This document shows, piece by piece, positions 1 through 8,368 of a DNA stretch of 64,000 nucleotides. The notes beneath the pieces were generated by a model that saw nothing but the letters and a program-made list of their open reading frames with translations, was not told the DNA's origin and did not search any database. The first letter of the stretch is position 1. The number at the start of each line of letters is the position of its first letter. The DNA is taken from contig NZ_FQXA01000004.1 of NCBI RefSeq assembly GCF_900129835.1, positions 434,001 through 498,000 on the forward strand, in the 5' to 3' direction. Source of the DNA: Stutzerimonas xanthomarina DSM 18231. GTDB taxonomy: Bacteria; Pseudomonadota; Gammaproteobacteria; Pseudomonadales; Pseudomonadaceae. Both the position numbers and the translations under genes were made by a program.

Positions 1-411
1 CGCCGCGATCAGAATGACATCCGCGTCCAGGCTTTTCGCCAGATGCGTGTTGATCCTTGATGTGTGGTTGAACTCACGCGTCGGCACCATGCCTTCGACA
101 ATGACCACATCCTTGCCCGCGGCAACCTCCTGATAGCGGCTGACCACGTCCTCGAGTAGCAGATCGAGTTCGCCATCGGCCAGCTGGCGCTCGACCTGCT
201 CCAATGGCAGCGGCTCGGGCGACACGATATTCAGTGTGCGTTCTACCAGAACGCAAGAACGTTCACGGCCTTGATCGTGCGGGAAAGGCTGGGCGATGGG
301 CTTGAAGAAGCCGACCTTCAACCCGGCGCGCTGAAGTGCGCTGATCAGGCCGAGGCTGATGGAGTTGAGGCCGCCGCCAAAACCGCAGGGGGCGAGGAAT
401 AAGGTATGCAT
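1..411 (-). CDS. pta: Phosphate acetyltransferase, N-terminal part (cut by window edge)
   Basis: Pta converts acetyl-CoA and phosphate to acetyl phosphate, the substrate of the acetate kinase encoded just upstream on the same strand. Only the first 137 codons are here. The protein starts MHTLFLAPCGFGGGLNSISLGL, where the usual P-loop-like start of the long (about 700-residue) Pta N-terminal regulatory domain is expected, and continues with GFFKPIAQP and a VIVEGMVP segment. An AGGAG box lies six to seven bases before the ATG at 411. The gene runs off the left end, so the catalytic C-terminal domain cannot be seen. Family placement comes from this N-terminal pattern plus the ackA neighbour. Confidence 0.88.
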   Translation of the reverse strand, partial: MHTLFLAPCGFGGGLNSISLGLISALQRAGLKVGFFKPIAQPFPHDQGRERSCVLVERTLNIVSPEPLPLEQVERQLADGELDLLLEDVVSRYQEVAAGKDVVIVEGMVPTREFNHTSRINTHLAKSLDADVILIAA

Positions 412-452
412 GATGATCTCCTATCGGGCGAAGGGCGATGCCAAGTAGACAA

Positions 453-481
453 AACCCGACGCCATTTGCGGTCGTCGGGTT
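453..481 (-). terminator. Hairpin between ackA and pta
   Basis: A perfect 9-bp inverted repeat (453-461 with 473-481, 11-base loop) is followed on the minus strand by a short T run (TTTTG). It lies 30 bp after the ackA stop and before pta. It could attenuate readthrough from ackA into pta; the T tract is short, so full termination is not certain. Confidence 0.5.
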
Positions 482-511
482 CGTGCGGTGCGTCTGATTG
501 CGGGCGCGCTA

Positions 512-1699
512 TCAGGCGTCGAGCAGCGCCAGCGTGTCCAGTGCGATCTGACGTTCTTCGTTGGTCGGTACCACCAGCACGCGGGGGCTGCCTGCCGCCT
601 GGATTTCCCCGCCTACACCGCGCGTGCAGCGTGCGTTGGCCTCTTCGTCCAGCTTGAAGTTGAACAGTTTCAGATGTTCGAGGGTGCGGGTACGCACGGC
701 CATGGAGTTTTCACCAATGCCGCCGGTAAAGATCAGTCCGTCGAGCTTCGGCAGGGCGCAAGCCATGCTTGCCAGCGATTTGGCCAGGCGGTAGCAGAAG
801 ACTTCGAATGCCAGGGTGGCGCCGGCATGCCCGGCAACACGGGCTTCCTGTAGCGTGCGCAGGTCGTTGGACAGTCCGGACAGGCCCTTCAGGCCGCTGT
901 CGTGATTAAGCATGCGATCGATTTGCTCGAGGCTCCAGCCCAAGGTGCGGTTCAGGTAGCTGTGCAGGTTGGGATCGACGTCGCCGCTGCGAGTGCCCAT
1001 GACCAGACCTTCCAGCGGGGTCAGGCCCATACTGGTGTCGCGGCTCTCGCCATTGACGATGGCACAGGTCGAGCAGCCATTGCCTAAGTGAGCCGTCAGC
1101 CAGCAGCTGTCATCGACCGGGAGCTCGGTCATTTCGGCGGCACGCTTGCTGACGAAGTTGTGGCTGGTGCCGTGAAAGCCGTAGCGGCGAACGCTGTGCT
1201 CCTTGTAGAGGAATTCCGGCACGGCGTAGCGGAACGCATGCTCAGGCATGGTCTGGTGGAAAGCGGTATCGAACACGCTAACCTGCGGCAGGCCGGGGAA
1301 CAGCGCCATGGCTGCATCAATGCCGACCAGGTTGGCTGGGTTGTGCAGTGGCGCCAGCTGCGCGCTGTCGCGAATGGCCTTCAGTACCGCCTCGTCGATC
1401 AGGGTGGAGCCGGTGAAATGTTCGCCCCCGTGGACCACACGATGGCCGATGCCGTCCAGTTTGCCGCCGGCGGCCTCCTGGGCCACAGGCAGCAACCTTT
1501 CCAGCGCGGCCCGGTGATCGGCACCTGGAATGTTCAGGCTCTGTTTGGTGTCTCCCAGCTGCCAGTGCAGCACGGCCTCCGGGGTGCCGACACGTTCGGC
1601 CAGGCCCTGCAGGGGGAAAGTTGCTTGAGCTTCGTTGACCAGTGCGAATTTGATCGACGAGCTGCCGCAGTTAATCACCAGGATGTTTCGAGCTGACAT
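512..1699 (-). CDS. ackA: Acetate kinase
   Basis: AckA makes ATP and acetate from acetyl phosphate in the cytoplasm, forming the Pta-AckA overflow/anaerobic route with the downstream pta. The 395-residue protein has the family hallmarks: [10 protein letters not shown] at the N terminus, the phosphate-binding TAHLGNGCS, and FTGGIGENS near the C terminus. The open frame extends 61 codons further upstream, but the start at 1699 ([12 protein letters not shown]) is chosen because it matches the family N terminus and has an AAGGAG box. A fall-off hairpin separates it from pta. Confidence 0.96.
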   Translation of the reverse strand: MSARNILVINCGSSSIKFALVNEAQATFPLQGLAERVGTPEAVLHWQLGDTKQSLNIPGADHRAALERLLPVAQEAAGGKLDGIGHRVVHGGEHFTGSTLIDEAVLKAIRDSAQLAPLHNPANLVGIDAAMALFPGLPQVSVFDTAFHQTMPEHAFRYAVPEFLYKEHSVRRYGFHGTSHNFVSKRAAEMTELPVDDSCWLTAHLGNGCSTCAIVNGESRDTSMGLTPLEGLVMGTRSGDVDPNLHSYLNRTLGWSLEQIDRMLNHDSGLKGLSGLSNDLRTLQEARVAGHAGATLAFEVFCYRLAKSLASMACALPKLDGLIFTGGIGENSMAVRTRTLEHLKLFNFKLDEEANARCTRGVGGEIQAAGSPRVLVVPTNEERQIALDTLALLDA

Positions 1700-1938
1700 C
1701 GGTGCTCCTTGATGCGGAATTAATTGTTGAAATAGTCGCCTACATTTACAGGCGTGGATTCTTGCACAACATCGAGGGGTGCGATGCTCTCCAAAGGTTG
1801 TATTCGGCACCGCCCTACGCATGAAGTTGCGCGGGGTGGACCAAGCTGCCGATGGTCCCCTGGTTCGTGCGCCGGTTCGCAATCACTGCAGTGCGCGGTT
1901 AGACTTTCACTCACATTCCCCAACAAAGGTTTTGCCTC

Positions 1939-2424
1939 ATGCAGATTGCCGCTAACAAGGCTGTGTCCATCGACTACACACTCACCAACGATGCGGGTGA
2001 AGTGATCGACAGCTCGGCCGGCGGCGCGCCGCTGGTCTATTTACACGGTTCGGGCAACATCATTGCCGGTCTGGAAAAGGCGTTGGAAGGCAAGCAAGGC
2101 GGTGACGAGGTCAAGGTCGCCGTCGAGCCGCAGGATGCCTACGGCGAGTACAGTCCGGAGCTGGTTGCTACCCTCAACCGTGCGATGTTCGAAGGCGTCG
2201 ATGAGCTGGAAGTGGGCATGCAGTTCCACGCTTCCGGCCCGGACGGCGGCATGCAGATCGTCACCATTCGTGATGTCGAAGGTGACGATGTGATCGTCGA
2301 CGGTAACCATCCTCTGGCCGGCCAACGCCTTAACTTTGAAGTGAAGATCGTTGACGTGCGTGAAGCCAGCGACGAAGAAATCGCTCATGGCCATGTGCAT
2401 GGTGAAGGTGGTCACCAACACTGA
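1939..2424 (+). CDS. slyD: FKBP-type peptidyl-prolyl isomerase SlyD
   Basis: SlyD is a cytoplasmic prolyl isomerase/chaperone that also binds nickel and helps [NiFe]-hydrogenase maturation in enteric bacteria. The 161-residue protein has the FKBP core with GDEVKVAVEPQDAYGEY, the inserted chaperone flap (about residues 70-120) and a His-rich metal-binding tail ending HGHVHGEGGHQH. The tail is shorter than that of E. coli SlyD. It stands alone, divergent from ackA, with AAAGG before the ATG and a strong terminator behind it. Confidence 0.95.
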   Translation: MQIAANKAVSIDYTLTNDAGEVIDSSAGGAPLVYLHGSGNIIAGLEKALEGKQGGDEVKVAVEPQDAYGEYSPELVATLNRAMFEGVDELEVGMQFHASGPDGGMQIVTIRDVEGDDVIVDGNHPLAGQRLNFEVKIVDVREASDEEIAHGHVHGEGGHQH

Positions 2425-2477
2425 TCGGCGCCTGCAGGCGGCTGGTCAGCGAAACGCCCGATTTGATCGGGCCATGG

Positions 2478-2508
2478 AAGCGCTTCGGTTCTGCCGGAGC
2501 GCTTTTTT
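2478..2508 (+). terminator. Rho-independent terminator after slyD
   Basis: An 11-bp stem (2478-2488 with 2494-2504, one G-T wobble, 5-base loop) is followed by TTTTTT. A second small hairpin (2456-2462/2466-2472) without a T run precedes it. Confidence 0.85.
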
Positions 2509-2526
2509 AGTCTGGAGTAAAGACAC

Positions 2527-3009
2527 ATGAGCGCGTTTCACGAGTTGGTTCTGCCCGGCCTTGCGGGCCAGGAACTTCCCCTGGCGCCGTTGAAATCCCA
2601 GGTGACACTGGTAGTCAATGTGGCTTCCGAGTGCGGTCTCACGCCTCAGTATGCAGGCTTGCAAGCGCTGCATGAGCGCTACCATGATCGCGGTTTCGGC
2701 GTGCTGGGCATCCCCTGCAACCAGTTCGCCGCGCAAGAGCCAGGCAGCGATGCGGACATCCTGCAGTTCTGCAACGAGAACTACGGCATTACGTTTCCGA
2801 TCTGCAGCAAGCTCGAGGTCAACGGCTCGCAGCGTCACCCGTTGTACCGCCTGTTGGCCGGAGAGGGCGCTGACTTTCCCGGCGACATCAGCTGGAATTT
2901 CGAGAAGTTTCTGGTGGGCAAGGATGGACGCGTACTGGCGCGCTTCTCCCCGCGCACCGCGCCGAACGATCCAGCGCTGATCCAGACCATCGAAAGCGCG
3001 CTCGGCTGA
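2527..3009 (+). CDS. Glutathione peroxidase family protein
   Basis: This is a thiol peroxidase of the glutathione peroxidase fold, reducing hydroperoxides in the cytoplasm. The 160-residue protein carries the active-site motif NVASECGLTPQY (peroxidatic Cys at about residue 36, cysteine rather than selenocysteine), the conserved GIPCNQFAAQEPG segment with the catalytic Gln, and SWNFEKFLV with the catalytic Trp. Bacterial members often use thioredoxin instead of glutathione; the sequence alone does not decide. The ATG has a GGAG box upstream, and the gene is monocistronic after the slyD terminator. Confidence 0.94.
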   Translation: MSAFHELVLPGLAGQELPLAPLKSQVTLVVNVASECGLTPQYAGLQALHERYHDRGFGVLGIPCNQFAAQEPGSDADILQFCNENYGITFPICSKLEVNGSQRHPLYRLLAGEGADFPGDISWNFEKFLVGKDGRVLARFSPRTAPNDPALIQTIESALG

Positions 3010-3119
3010 GCGCGCCATTTCCTGTTAGGGCGTTTGCTGTCACTTACGCCTTCTCGTGATACCACCATCGTGGTGAAGACTGCACGGCAATAAGCGCCGT
3101 GGATGATGGTGTTCGACCT

Positions 3120-3145
3120 AGACGACCGGTCATATGCTGGTCGTC
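3120..3145 (+). promoter_or_regulatory. Operator-like palindrome before the TetR regulator gene
   Basis: The 12-mer AGACGACCGGTC (3120-3131, containing the palindrome GACCGGTC) is followed by GGTCGTC at 3139-3145, which is the inverse of GACGACC, so the arms 3121-3127 and 3139-3145 form a dyad just before the ATG at 3146. The same 12-mer recurs before the reductase gene at 3763. A shared dyad upstream of a TetR gene and its neighbour suggests autoregulation. Confidence 0.6.
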
Positions 3146-3742
3146 ATGAACAACCAAGCCCGCAACGACAAGCGTGACCTGATCCTGGCCAAAGGCGCAC
3201 AGGTGATGACTCGTCGTGGCTATCACGGCACCGGCGTGTTGGAGATTGTGCAGGCTGCCGGCATCCCCAAGGGCTCCTTCTACCACTACTTCGCCAGCAA
3301 GGAAGATTTCGCCCTGCAGGCGTTGGAGCATCTCTATCAGCCGCGACTTGAGCGGTATCAGGCAGCGCTGCTCGATACCAGGCAGAGCCCTCGTGCACGG
3401 GTTCTCGGTTACTACGCTGAGGTCGTGGCGCATTTTTCGCGACAGGAATGCCCCGAGTATCACTGCTTCATCGGCAGTTTGAGCTTTGAGATGGCCGAGC
3501 TTTCGCAGCCCATCGGCCAGCAGGTCGAAGCGATTCTGTTGCGTTCGGTACAACTGCTGGCTAGCTGCCTTGAGCAAGCGTGCGCAGCCGGCGAGGTCGA
3601 TGCCGACACCGACTGCCTGGCGTTGGCTGAATTTATCGGTAACGCCTGGGAAGGTGCCTTGTTGCGCATGAAGGTAGGGCGCAGCATAACGCCACTCAAC
3701 ATATTCCTGACCCAGCTGGAGCGTCTGTTGACGCCCCGCTAA
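3146..3742 (+). CDS. TetR/AcrR family transcriptional regulator
   Basis: This is a one-component repressor of about 198 residues. The N-terminal helix-turn-helix (about residues 8-55) reads GAQVMTRRGYHGTGVLEIV followed by AAGIPKGSFYHYFASKEDF, the standard TetR_N pattern; the C-terminal half is a variable ligand-binding domain with several Cys residues (CPEYHCF and others), which could sense electrophiles as in NemR-type proteins. An in-frame ATG at 3134 would add four residues. Neither start has a good ribosome-binding site and the operator dyad abuts the ATG at 3146, so the transcript may have no leader. It very probably controls the Old Yellow Enzyme gene 62 bp downstream. Confidence 0.88.
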   Translation: MNNQARNDKRDLILAKGAQVMTRRGYHGTGVLEIVQAAGIPKGSFYHYFASKEDFALQALEHLYQPRLERYQAALLDTRQSPRARVLGYYAEVVAHFSRQECPEYHCFIGSLSFEMAELSQPIGQQVEAILLRSVQLLASCLEQACAAGEVDADTDCLALAEFIGNAWEGALLRMKVGRSITPLNIFLTQLERLLTPR

Positions 3743-3762
3743 TTTTTTTGTCGCGATCGGCG

Positions 3763-3775
3763 AGACGACCGGTCG
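3763..3775 (+). promoter_or_regulatory. Second copy of the TetR operator-like motif
   Basis: The 12-mer AGACGACCGGTC (3763-3774), extended here to the perfect 10-bp palindrome CGACCGGTCG (3766-3775), lies 30 bp before the reductase ATG. Its duplication upstream of both genes is the evidence. Confidence 0.6.
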
Positions 3776-3804
3776 CTTTTTGATTCAAGCCAGAGGAGAC
3801 ACCA

Positions 3805-4914
3805 ATGACCGCAGCCGTGAACGCCCTGTTCCAACCCTTTCAACTCGGCAGCCTGCAGCTGCCGACCCGTGTCGTGATGGCGCCGATGACCCGTTCCTTC
3901 TCGCCTAACGGTGTGCCAACTGCGGACGTCGTCGAGTATTACCGCCGTCGTGCTGCGTCGGGTGTAGGGCTGATCATCACCGAGGGCACCACGGTCGGGC
4001 ACAAGGCCTCCAACGGCTATCCGCAGGTGCCGCGCTTCTACGGCGAAGCCCCGCTGGCCGGCTGGAAGGCGGTGGTCGAGGCGGTGCATGCCGCCGGCGG
4101 CAAGATCGTTCCGCAACTATGGCACGTGGGTAATGTTCGCCACATGGGAACCGAGCCGGAGCCGGAAGTGCCGGGTTACGGTCCGATGGAGAAGCTTAAG
4201 GATGGCCAGGTGGTTGTGCACGGCATGACCCAACAGGACATTCAGGACGTGATCGCTGCCTTCGCTCAGGCCGCCAAAGATGCCCAAGCCATCGGCATGG
4301 ATGGCGTCGAAATTCACGGTGCGCACGGCTACCTGGTTGATCAGTTCTTCTGGGAAGGTAGCAACCAGCGCACCGACGAATACGGTGGCAGTCTGGCTAA
4401 TCGCTCGCGCTTCGCCATCGAGCTGATCGAGGCGGTGCGTGCGGCGGTAGGTCCGGACTTCCCGATCATCTTCCGCTTTTCTCAATGGAAGCAGCAGGAC
4501 TACACCGCGCGCCTGGTCACCACGCCGGAAGCGCTCGGCGAGTTTCTCGAGCCGCTTTCGGCAGCCGGTGTGGACATCTTCCATTGCTCTACGCGCCGGT
4601 TCTGGGAGCCAGAGTTCGAAGGTTCCGATCTCAACCTGGCTGGCTGGACCCGTCAGCTGACTGGCAAACCCACCATCACCGTAGGCAGCGTGGGCCTCGA
4701 TGGCGAGTTCCTGCAGTTCATGGTCAAGACTGACAAGGTGGCACAGCCGGCCAATATCGAAGGGTTGCTGGAGCGACTGAACAAGCAGGAGTTCGATCTG
4801 GTCGCGGTAGGGCGCGCACTCATCTGCGATCCGGACTGGGCGCTGAAGGTAAAGGAAGGGCGCATGCAGGACATCCTGCCCTTTAGCCGTGAGGCGCTGA
4901 AGACGCTGGCCTGA
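3805..4914 (+). CDS. Old Yellow Enzyme-type NAD(P)H-dependent ene-reductase
   Basis: An FMN flavoprotein that reduces activated C=C bonds such as maleimides, enones and nitro-esters. The 369-residue TIM-barrel protein starts FQPFQLGSLQLPTRVVMAPMTRS and has IVPQLWHVGN, the substrate-binding pair in VEIHGAHGYLVDQF, the DEYGGSLANRSRF stretch and the FMN-phosphate region near VAVGRALICDPDW. The length is normal for the family. A GAGGAG box precedes the ATG. The adjoining TetR gene and shared operator suggest induction by reactive electrophiles, as for E. coli nemRA; the true substrate is unknown. Confidence 0.93.
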   Translation: MTAAVNALFQPFQLGSLQLPTRVVMAPMTRSFSPNGVPTADVVEYYRRRAASGVGLIITEGTTVGHKASNGYPQVPRFYGEAPLAGWKAVVEAVHAAGGKIVPQLWHVGNVRHMGTEPEPEVPGYGPMEKLKDGQVVVHGMTQQDIQDVIAAFAQAAKDAQAIGMDGVEIHGAHGYLVDQFFWEGSNQRTDEYGGSLANRSRFAIELIEAVRAAVGPDFPIIFRFSQWKQQDYTARLVTTPEALGEFLEPLSAAGVDIFHCSTRRFWEPEFEGSDLNLAGWTRQLTGKPTITVGSVGLDGEFLQFMVKTDKVAQPANIEGLLERLNKQEFDLVAVGRALICDPDWALKVKEGRMQDILPFSREALKTLA

Positions 4915-4941
4915 CGCGCGACGCGACCTCTAGGGGCTCAG

Positions 4942-4966
4942 AAGCCATCCTCGAGATGGCTTTTTT
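4942..4966 (+). terminator. Rho-independent terminator after the ene-reductase gene
   Basis: An 8-bp stem, 4942-4949 with 4955-4962, 5-base loop, followed by a T run to 4966. Confidence 0.85.
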
Positions 4967-4967
4967 G

Positions 4968-5190
4968 TGCGGTTGTTGCGACGAGGCGCTGGATAACCGG
5001 ATTGCTTGAGCAGCCTGGCTAGATGCACGGTGTTGCGCGCCAGCATCGCGTTGGTCCTGGTGATCTTCTCGTCCGGGTTTTCCACATCCTTGTAATCCGT
5101 CAAGCCCAGCGCCGGTCCGACCTGACCCAATAGGTGCAGTCGTTGGCGAGGATGGTGCAGCCCACATCTAACCCGCTGATAGAGCTTGCT
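4968..5190 (-). pseudogene. Possible remnant of a coding region, unidentified
   Basis: In the 319 bp between the ene-reductase terminator and cysZ, one minus-strand frame stays open from about 5190 down and reads like protein: it includes GLTDYKDVENPDEKI and TRTNAMLARNTVHLARLLK. There is no ATG with a ribosome-binding site, and the frame runs into the terminator of the neighbouring gene. I do not recognise the family. It may be the tail of a decayed gene or chance coding-like sequence. Confidence 0.25.
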
Positions 5191-5285
5191 ACGCCTTGAG
5201 CGTGCAGTTGGTGGCGAGGGCAGTAAGCATTATTGCGGATCTCCGATATGAGCTGCTCAGGTCTAAACACCTCAGCTCTCGCAGT

Positions 5286-6044
5286 TCACGAATCGGCCAC
5301 TGTAGACATGGTCGTCTTGCCGCCCTCACGCACCCAGAACAGCGTTGCAGCTGCGACCGCCGCCGGCATGATCAGCAGATTGACGAAGGGAATCAGCAGC
5401 GCTGCGTAGGTTACCGCGCCGAGGCTCAGGCTCTTCCAGCGGCGCTGGCGCAGCCAAACCATCATTTCGGCCCAGCTCAGCTTGTTGTTGTCGGCGGGAT
5501 AGTCGATGTACTGCACCGCCATCATCCAGACGCCGAACAGCAGCCACAGTGGCGCCGCGACCAGATTGACCACTGGAATGAATGAGAGCACCAGCAGCGC
5601 CAGCGCCCGAGGTACGAAGTACGCCAACTTGCGTGCCTCGCGTCCAAGGGTTCGCGGCAGCATCGCCAGCAGTTCGCCCCAGCTGAACGGCGGCGCGCTG
5701 TCGACGCCGCGCGCCACGGTTTCCACCTTTTCGGCGAGAAAACCATTGAACGGCGCGGCGATGATGTTGGCGAGCATGGTGAAGGTGAAGAACACGATCA
5801 GTACCACCAGCACCACGAACAGTGGCCAGATGATGTATTCGAGGAACATCAGCCACTCGGGGAGGTTCGGCATGAAGGCGTCGACCCAGCCGCCGAATTG
5901 GCGCACGGCGAGGTAGATCAGGCCGCAGAACAGCAGCAGATTAACGGTCAACGGCAGAATGACGAACAGCCTGAGTCCTGGGCTGAGAATTAGCTTCAAA
6001 CCTTCACGCAGGTATTGGGGGCCGGATAGGGCAGCGAGGGGCAT
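5286..6044 (-). CDS. cysZ: Sulfate transporter CysZ
   Basis: CysZ is an inner-membrane protein for sulfate uptake feeding cysteine synthesis. The 252-residue protein has the family opening [20 protein letters not shown], hydrophobic segments at about residues 24-48, 68-92, 140-172 and 203-228, and the conserved [12 protein letters not shown] and [13 protein letters not shown] motifs. Length matches the family. It is on the minus strand with no obvious operon partner. Confidence 0.93.
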   Translation of the reverse strand: MPLAALSGPQYLREGLKLILSPGLRLFVILPLTVNLLLFCGLIYLAVRQFGGWVDAFMPNLPEWLMFLEYIIWPLFVVLVVLIVFFTFTMLANIIAAPFNGFLAEKVETVARGVDSAPPFSWGELLAMLPRTLGREARKLAYFVPRALALLVLSFIPVVNLVAAPLWLLFGVWMMAVQYIDYPADNNKLSWAEMMVWLRQRRWKSLSLGAVTYAALLIPFVNLLIMPAAVAAATLFWVREGGKTTMSTVADS

Positions 6045-6257
6045 TGGCGATACTCCGGAAAGGACGTCCGGACCTTACCGACTTTGTCGGGGTGGGAAAA
6101 GCGGCGTAGCGGTCGATAGTCCAGAGCTACGGGGCCGATCCGCTTTAGTAATGGCCAAGCGTTGTACTTGGCTTTTAGGCTGCCGCCCGTACTCTACTTT
6201 TGGTTTTTCAGGGCCGTCCGCTTCAAGCCTTCCCCAAGTGCCTGGCCGGCCCTTTTT

Positions 6258-6617
6258 CTATTTCTCTACGAAATTCACCGGTTTGCGCCTCAGCGGCTGC
6301 TGATCAAAGCGTACGCCTGGAAGCCCGGTATCCATCAGCGCGCGAATGTTCTGGTGGTCAGTTCCACTGGGATTCTCCAGCACCGACTGATAGTGCTCCC
6401 CGAACGCCAGCAACGCTTCTTCCGTGGTAAAGCCTTCCAGCACGGCCAGCCCCAGCGTCTTGCACGATCCCTCGTTCTGTCCGGCGGCGTTTTCAATGTT
6501 GCCGTTGAGAAAACGGGTTGGCTGGTAGTCGTAGGCGTTGGCAATGAATGCCAGCGTCTCGCTGAACGGGTGGTTTCGGTTGCGCAGGCTGGCGCGAAAA
6601 TCCCTGAGGCTACTCAC
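6258..6617 (-). CDS. HopJ-family protein
   Basis: A 119-residue protein matching the family named after the HopJ type III effector (SLRDFRASLRNRNHPFSETLAFI at the start, then YDYQPTRFLNGNIENAAGQNEG and GSCKTLGLAVLEGFTTEEAL). The name is historical: the gene sits in core chromosome with no hrp box or secretion genes, is translationally coupled (ATGA, 6614-6617) to the DUF1244 gene upstream, and is more likely a housekeeping protein of unknown role. Confidence 0.87.
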   Translation of the reverse strand: MSSLRDFRASLRNRNHPFSETLAFIANAYDYQPTRFLNGNIENAAGQNEGSCKTLGLAVLEGFTTEEALLAFGEHYQSVLENPSGTDHQNIRALMDTGLPGVRFDQQPLRRKPVNFVEK

Positions 6618-6907
6618 GATTTATGACCCTGGTCGAACGCAGCCTGTTGCTCTGGTGTTGCGTCTTTCTGGTAGCGTTTTTTCCATTCCGCATAGGGCAT
6701 GCCATAGACATTTTCACGCGCCTCATCGAGGCTGACTTCGATGTCCAGGTCATCGGCGGCGGCCTTGTACCACTTCGACAGGCAATTGCGGCAAAAGCCC
6801 GCCAGGTTCATCAGGTCGATGTTTTGTGCATCCGGGCGGCTGCGCAGGTGCTGGACCAGGCGGCGGAAAGCAGCGGCTTCAAGTTCGGTGCGTTCTTGTT
6901 CATTCAT
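6614..6907 (-). CDS. DUF1244 family protein
   Basis: A 97-residue cytoplasmic protein of the DUF1244 family. It has the conserved middle section AGFCRNCLSKWYKAAAD, with a CxxC pair, then ENVYGMPYAEWKKRYQ. Function unknown; the CxxC could bind metal but no second pair is present. Its stop overlaps the start of the HopJ-family gene by four bases, so the two are probably made together. Confidence 0.88.
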   Translation of the reverse strand: MNEQERTELEAAAFRRLVQHLRSRPDAQNIDLMNLAGFCRNCLSKWYKAAADDLDIEVSLDEARENVYGMPYAEWKKRYQKDATPEQQAAFDQGHKS

Positions 6908-7134
6908 GTCAAAGGCCTCGGCATTGCAAACGTCGTCGGGATCATAACCTCGACGCAGGTCCTGGGCTAGCTAACTACCGGGAACCTGGCGGCGCGAACC
7001 TCCTCGGCTAAACAGGACGGCCAAGCCCCCCATCCACCGGCCAGTGGAGGCTGGATGAAATTGCAAAGACACCGCGTATTGCCGAAAGCTACCTGCCGGC
7101 AGAGTGGGTGAAGCCACTGCGGCAGACGCGGCGT

Positions 7135-7509
7135 TCAGTCACGATGCGCGGCGAGGGTAATCGATACCGACTCAGCAAAGCGCAGCGCATGCGGCTTGTC
7201 CACTTCGACCTCGGCATAGCGCACTTGCGGGTGTGCCATGACCAGGTCGAGGATTTCCTGGGTGAGCCGTTCGAGCAGAGCGAAGCGGTTGTCCTCGACG
7301 TGCTGGATGATCGCCTTGGTGATGGTTCGATAGTTCAGCGCATGTTCGATATCGTTATCGCGCACGGCTTCGGCTGCCGGATAAAGCATCGTCAGATTGA
7401 TCAGGACATCCTGCTTATTGAGGATTTCCTCTTCCTTGATACCAATGAAGGTACGCAGGCGCAGGTCTTTGACGCGGATGCGCGCCATGGCGGGTTCCAG
7501 TCGGGGCAT
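7135..7509 (-). CDS. folX: Dihydroneopterin triphosphate 2'-epimerase
   Basis: FolX turns dihydroneopterin triphosphate into dihydromonapterin triphosphate. The 124-residue protein has the FolB/FolX fold, with [19 protein letters not shown], the catalytic-site region [11 protein letters not shown] and [20 protein letters not shown] is typical of FolX rather than FolB. The ATG at 7509 has AAGGAA upstream; an in-frame ATG at 7488 is possible. It directly follows folM on the same strand, a 17-bp gap, so both serve tetrahydromonapterin synthesis, the likely cofactor of phenylalanine hydroxylase in pseudomonads. The folE gene often seen with them is not in this cluster. Confidence 0.92.
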   Translation of the reverse strand: MPRLEPAMARIRVKDLRLRTFIGIKEEEILNKQDVLINLTMLYPAAEAVRDNDIEHALNYRTITKAIIQHVEDNRFALLERLTQEILDLVMAHPQVRYAEVEVDKPHALRFAESVSITLAAHRD

Positions 7510-7526
7510 GGGAATTCCTTGGCCTA

Positions 7527-8237
7527 TCAGATCAGGTGGCGGCCACCGTTAACGCACAACGTGGTGCCGGTGACATAGGGATTATCCAGCAGATAGCGCA
7601 AGCTCTGGTAGATCACCTCGGCACCGGGCTCGATGCCAAGGGCAGACTTGGCAAGCGCCTTGCGCTGGTATGCCTCGTCGTCGCCTTCATTGAACTGGAT
7701 CAGGGCGGGCGCTATGCCATTGACCTTGATCGTCGGCGCCAATCGGGCTGCAAACGACAGGGTGAGATTGTCCAAGCCGGCCTTGCTGGCCGCATAAGCG
7801 ATGTGCTTTTTACTGCCGACACGGGTGACGTCGTCACCGATGTGAATGATGTCTGCCGGACCACCCTGCTGCAGCAGTTCAGTGCAGTGAAGATTGATCA
7901 GATAAGGCGCGAGCATGTGCACCTCGAACATGCGCTGGAATGTCTCAGCTTCTTCACCCGCTGTCTCGGGGTGCCAGTCCGACGCGTTGTGAACGATCGC
8001 GCGCAGGGCGCTGGTCTGCTGCTTGAGGGCGGTGATAAAGCTCAGGATGCCGGGTGCAGTGGAGAAATCGGCGTGCAAGGTCACTGCGCCGCGTTCGCGA
8101 AGCCGAGCCAGGCTGGCTCGAGAGGAGCGGTAGCTCACGATAACCGGCTGCCCGTCCTCAAGCAGGCGCTCGGCGCAATGCAGGCCGATACGCTGGCTGG
8201 CGCCGGTAATCAGTATCGGAGGCGTCGGCTGGGTCAT
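7527..8237 (-). CDS. folM: Dihydromonapterin reductase FolM
   Basis: A short-chain dehydrogenase that reduces dihydromonapterin (and dihydrofolate weakly) with NADPH. The 236-residue protein shows [13 protein letters not shown] (the TGxxxRxG variant typical of FolM/pteridine reductases), NASDWHP in place of NNAG, and the catalytic YAASKAG. The C terminus ends [15 protein letters not shown]. It is followed at once by folX and forms a two-gene pterin unit. Confidence 0.92.
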   Translation of the reverse strand: MTQPTPPILITGASQRIGLHCAERLLEDGQPVIVSYRSSRASLARLRERGAVTLHADFSTAPGILSFITALKQQTSALRAIVHNASDWHPETAGEEAETFQRMFEVHMLAPYLINLHCTELLQQGGPADIIHIGDDVTRVGSKKHIAYAASKAGLDNLTLSFAARLAPTIKVNGIAPALIQFNEGDDEAYQRKALAKSALGIEPGAEVIYQSLRYLLDNPYVTGTTLCVNGGRHLI

Positions 8238-8368
8238 GCTTGAATACCGGGTGGGGATGGGGGGCGCAGCGCCTGTTCAAGGCTGCAGGGCCACTCAGCT
8301 TACACCAGGGGACGCGACGGCCCTATGGTGCGGACTTCCTTATGCAGGAGCGGCAGACGCCTGCGCCG

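Larger units (their letters stand above)
4915..5285. other. Gap between ene-reductase gene and cysZ
   Basis: Holds the terminator at 4942-4966 and the coding-like minus-strand remnant at about 4968-5190. The last hundred bases before the cysZ stop show nothing I can name. Confidence 0.5.

Noticed and set aside
6258..6617. Type III secretion locus
   Set aside because: Only the family name suggests it; no hrp, chaperone or secretion genes are present.
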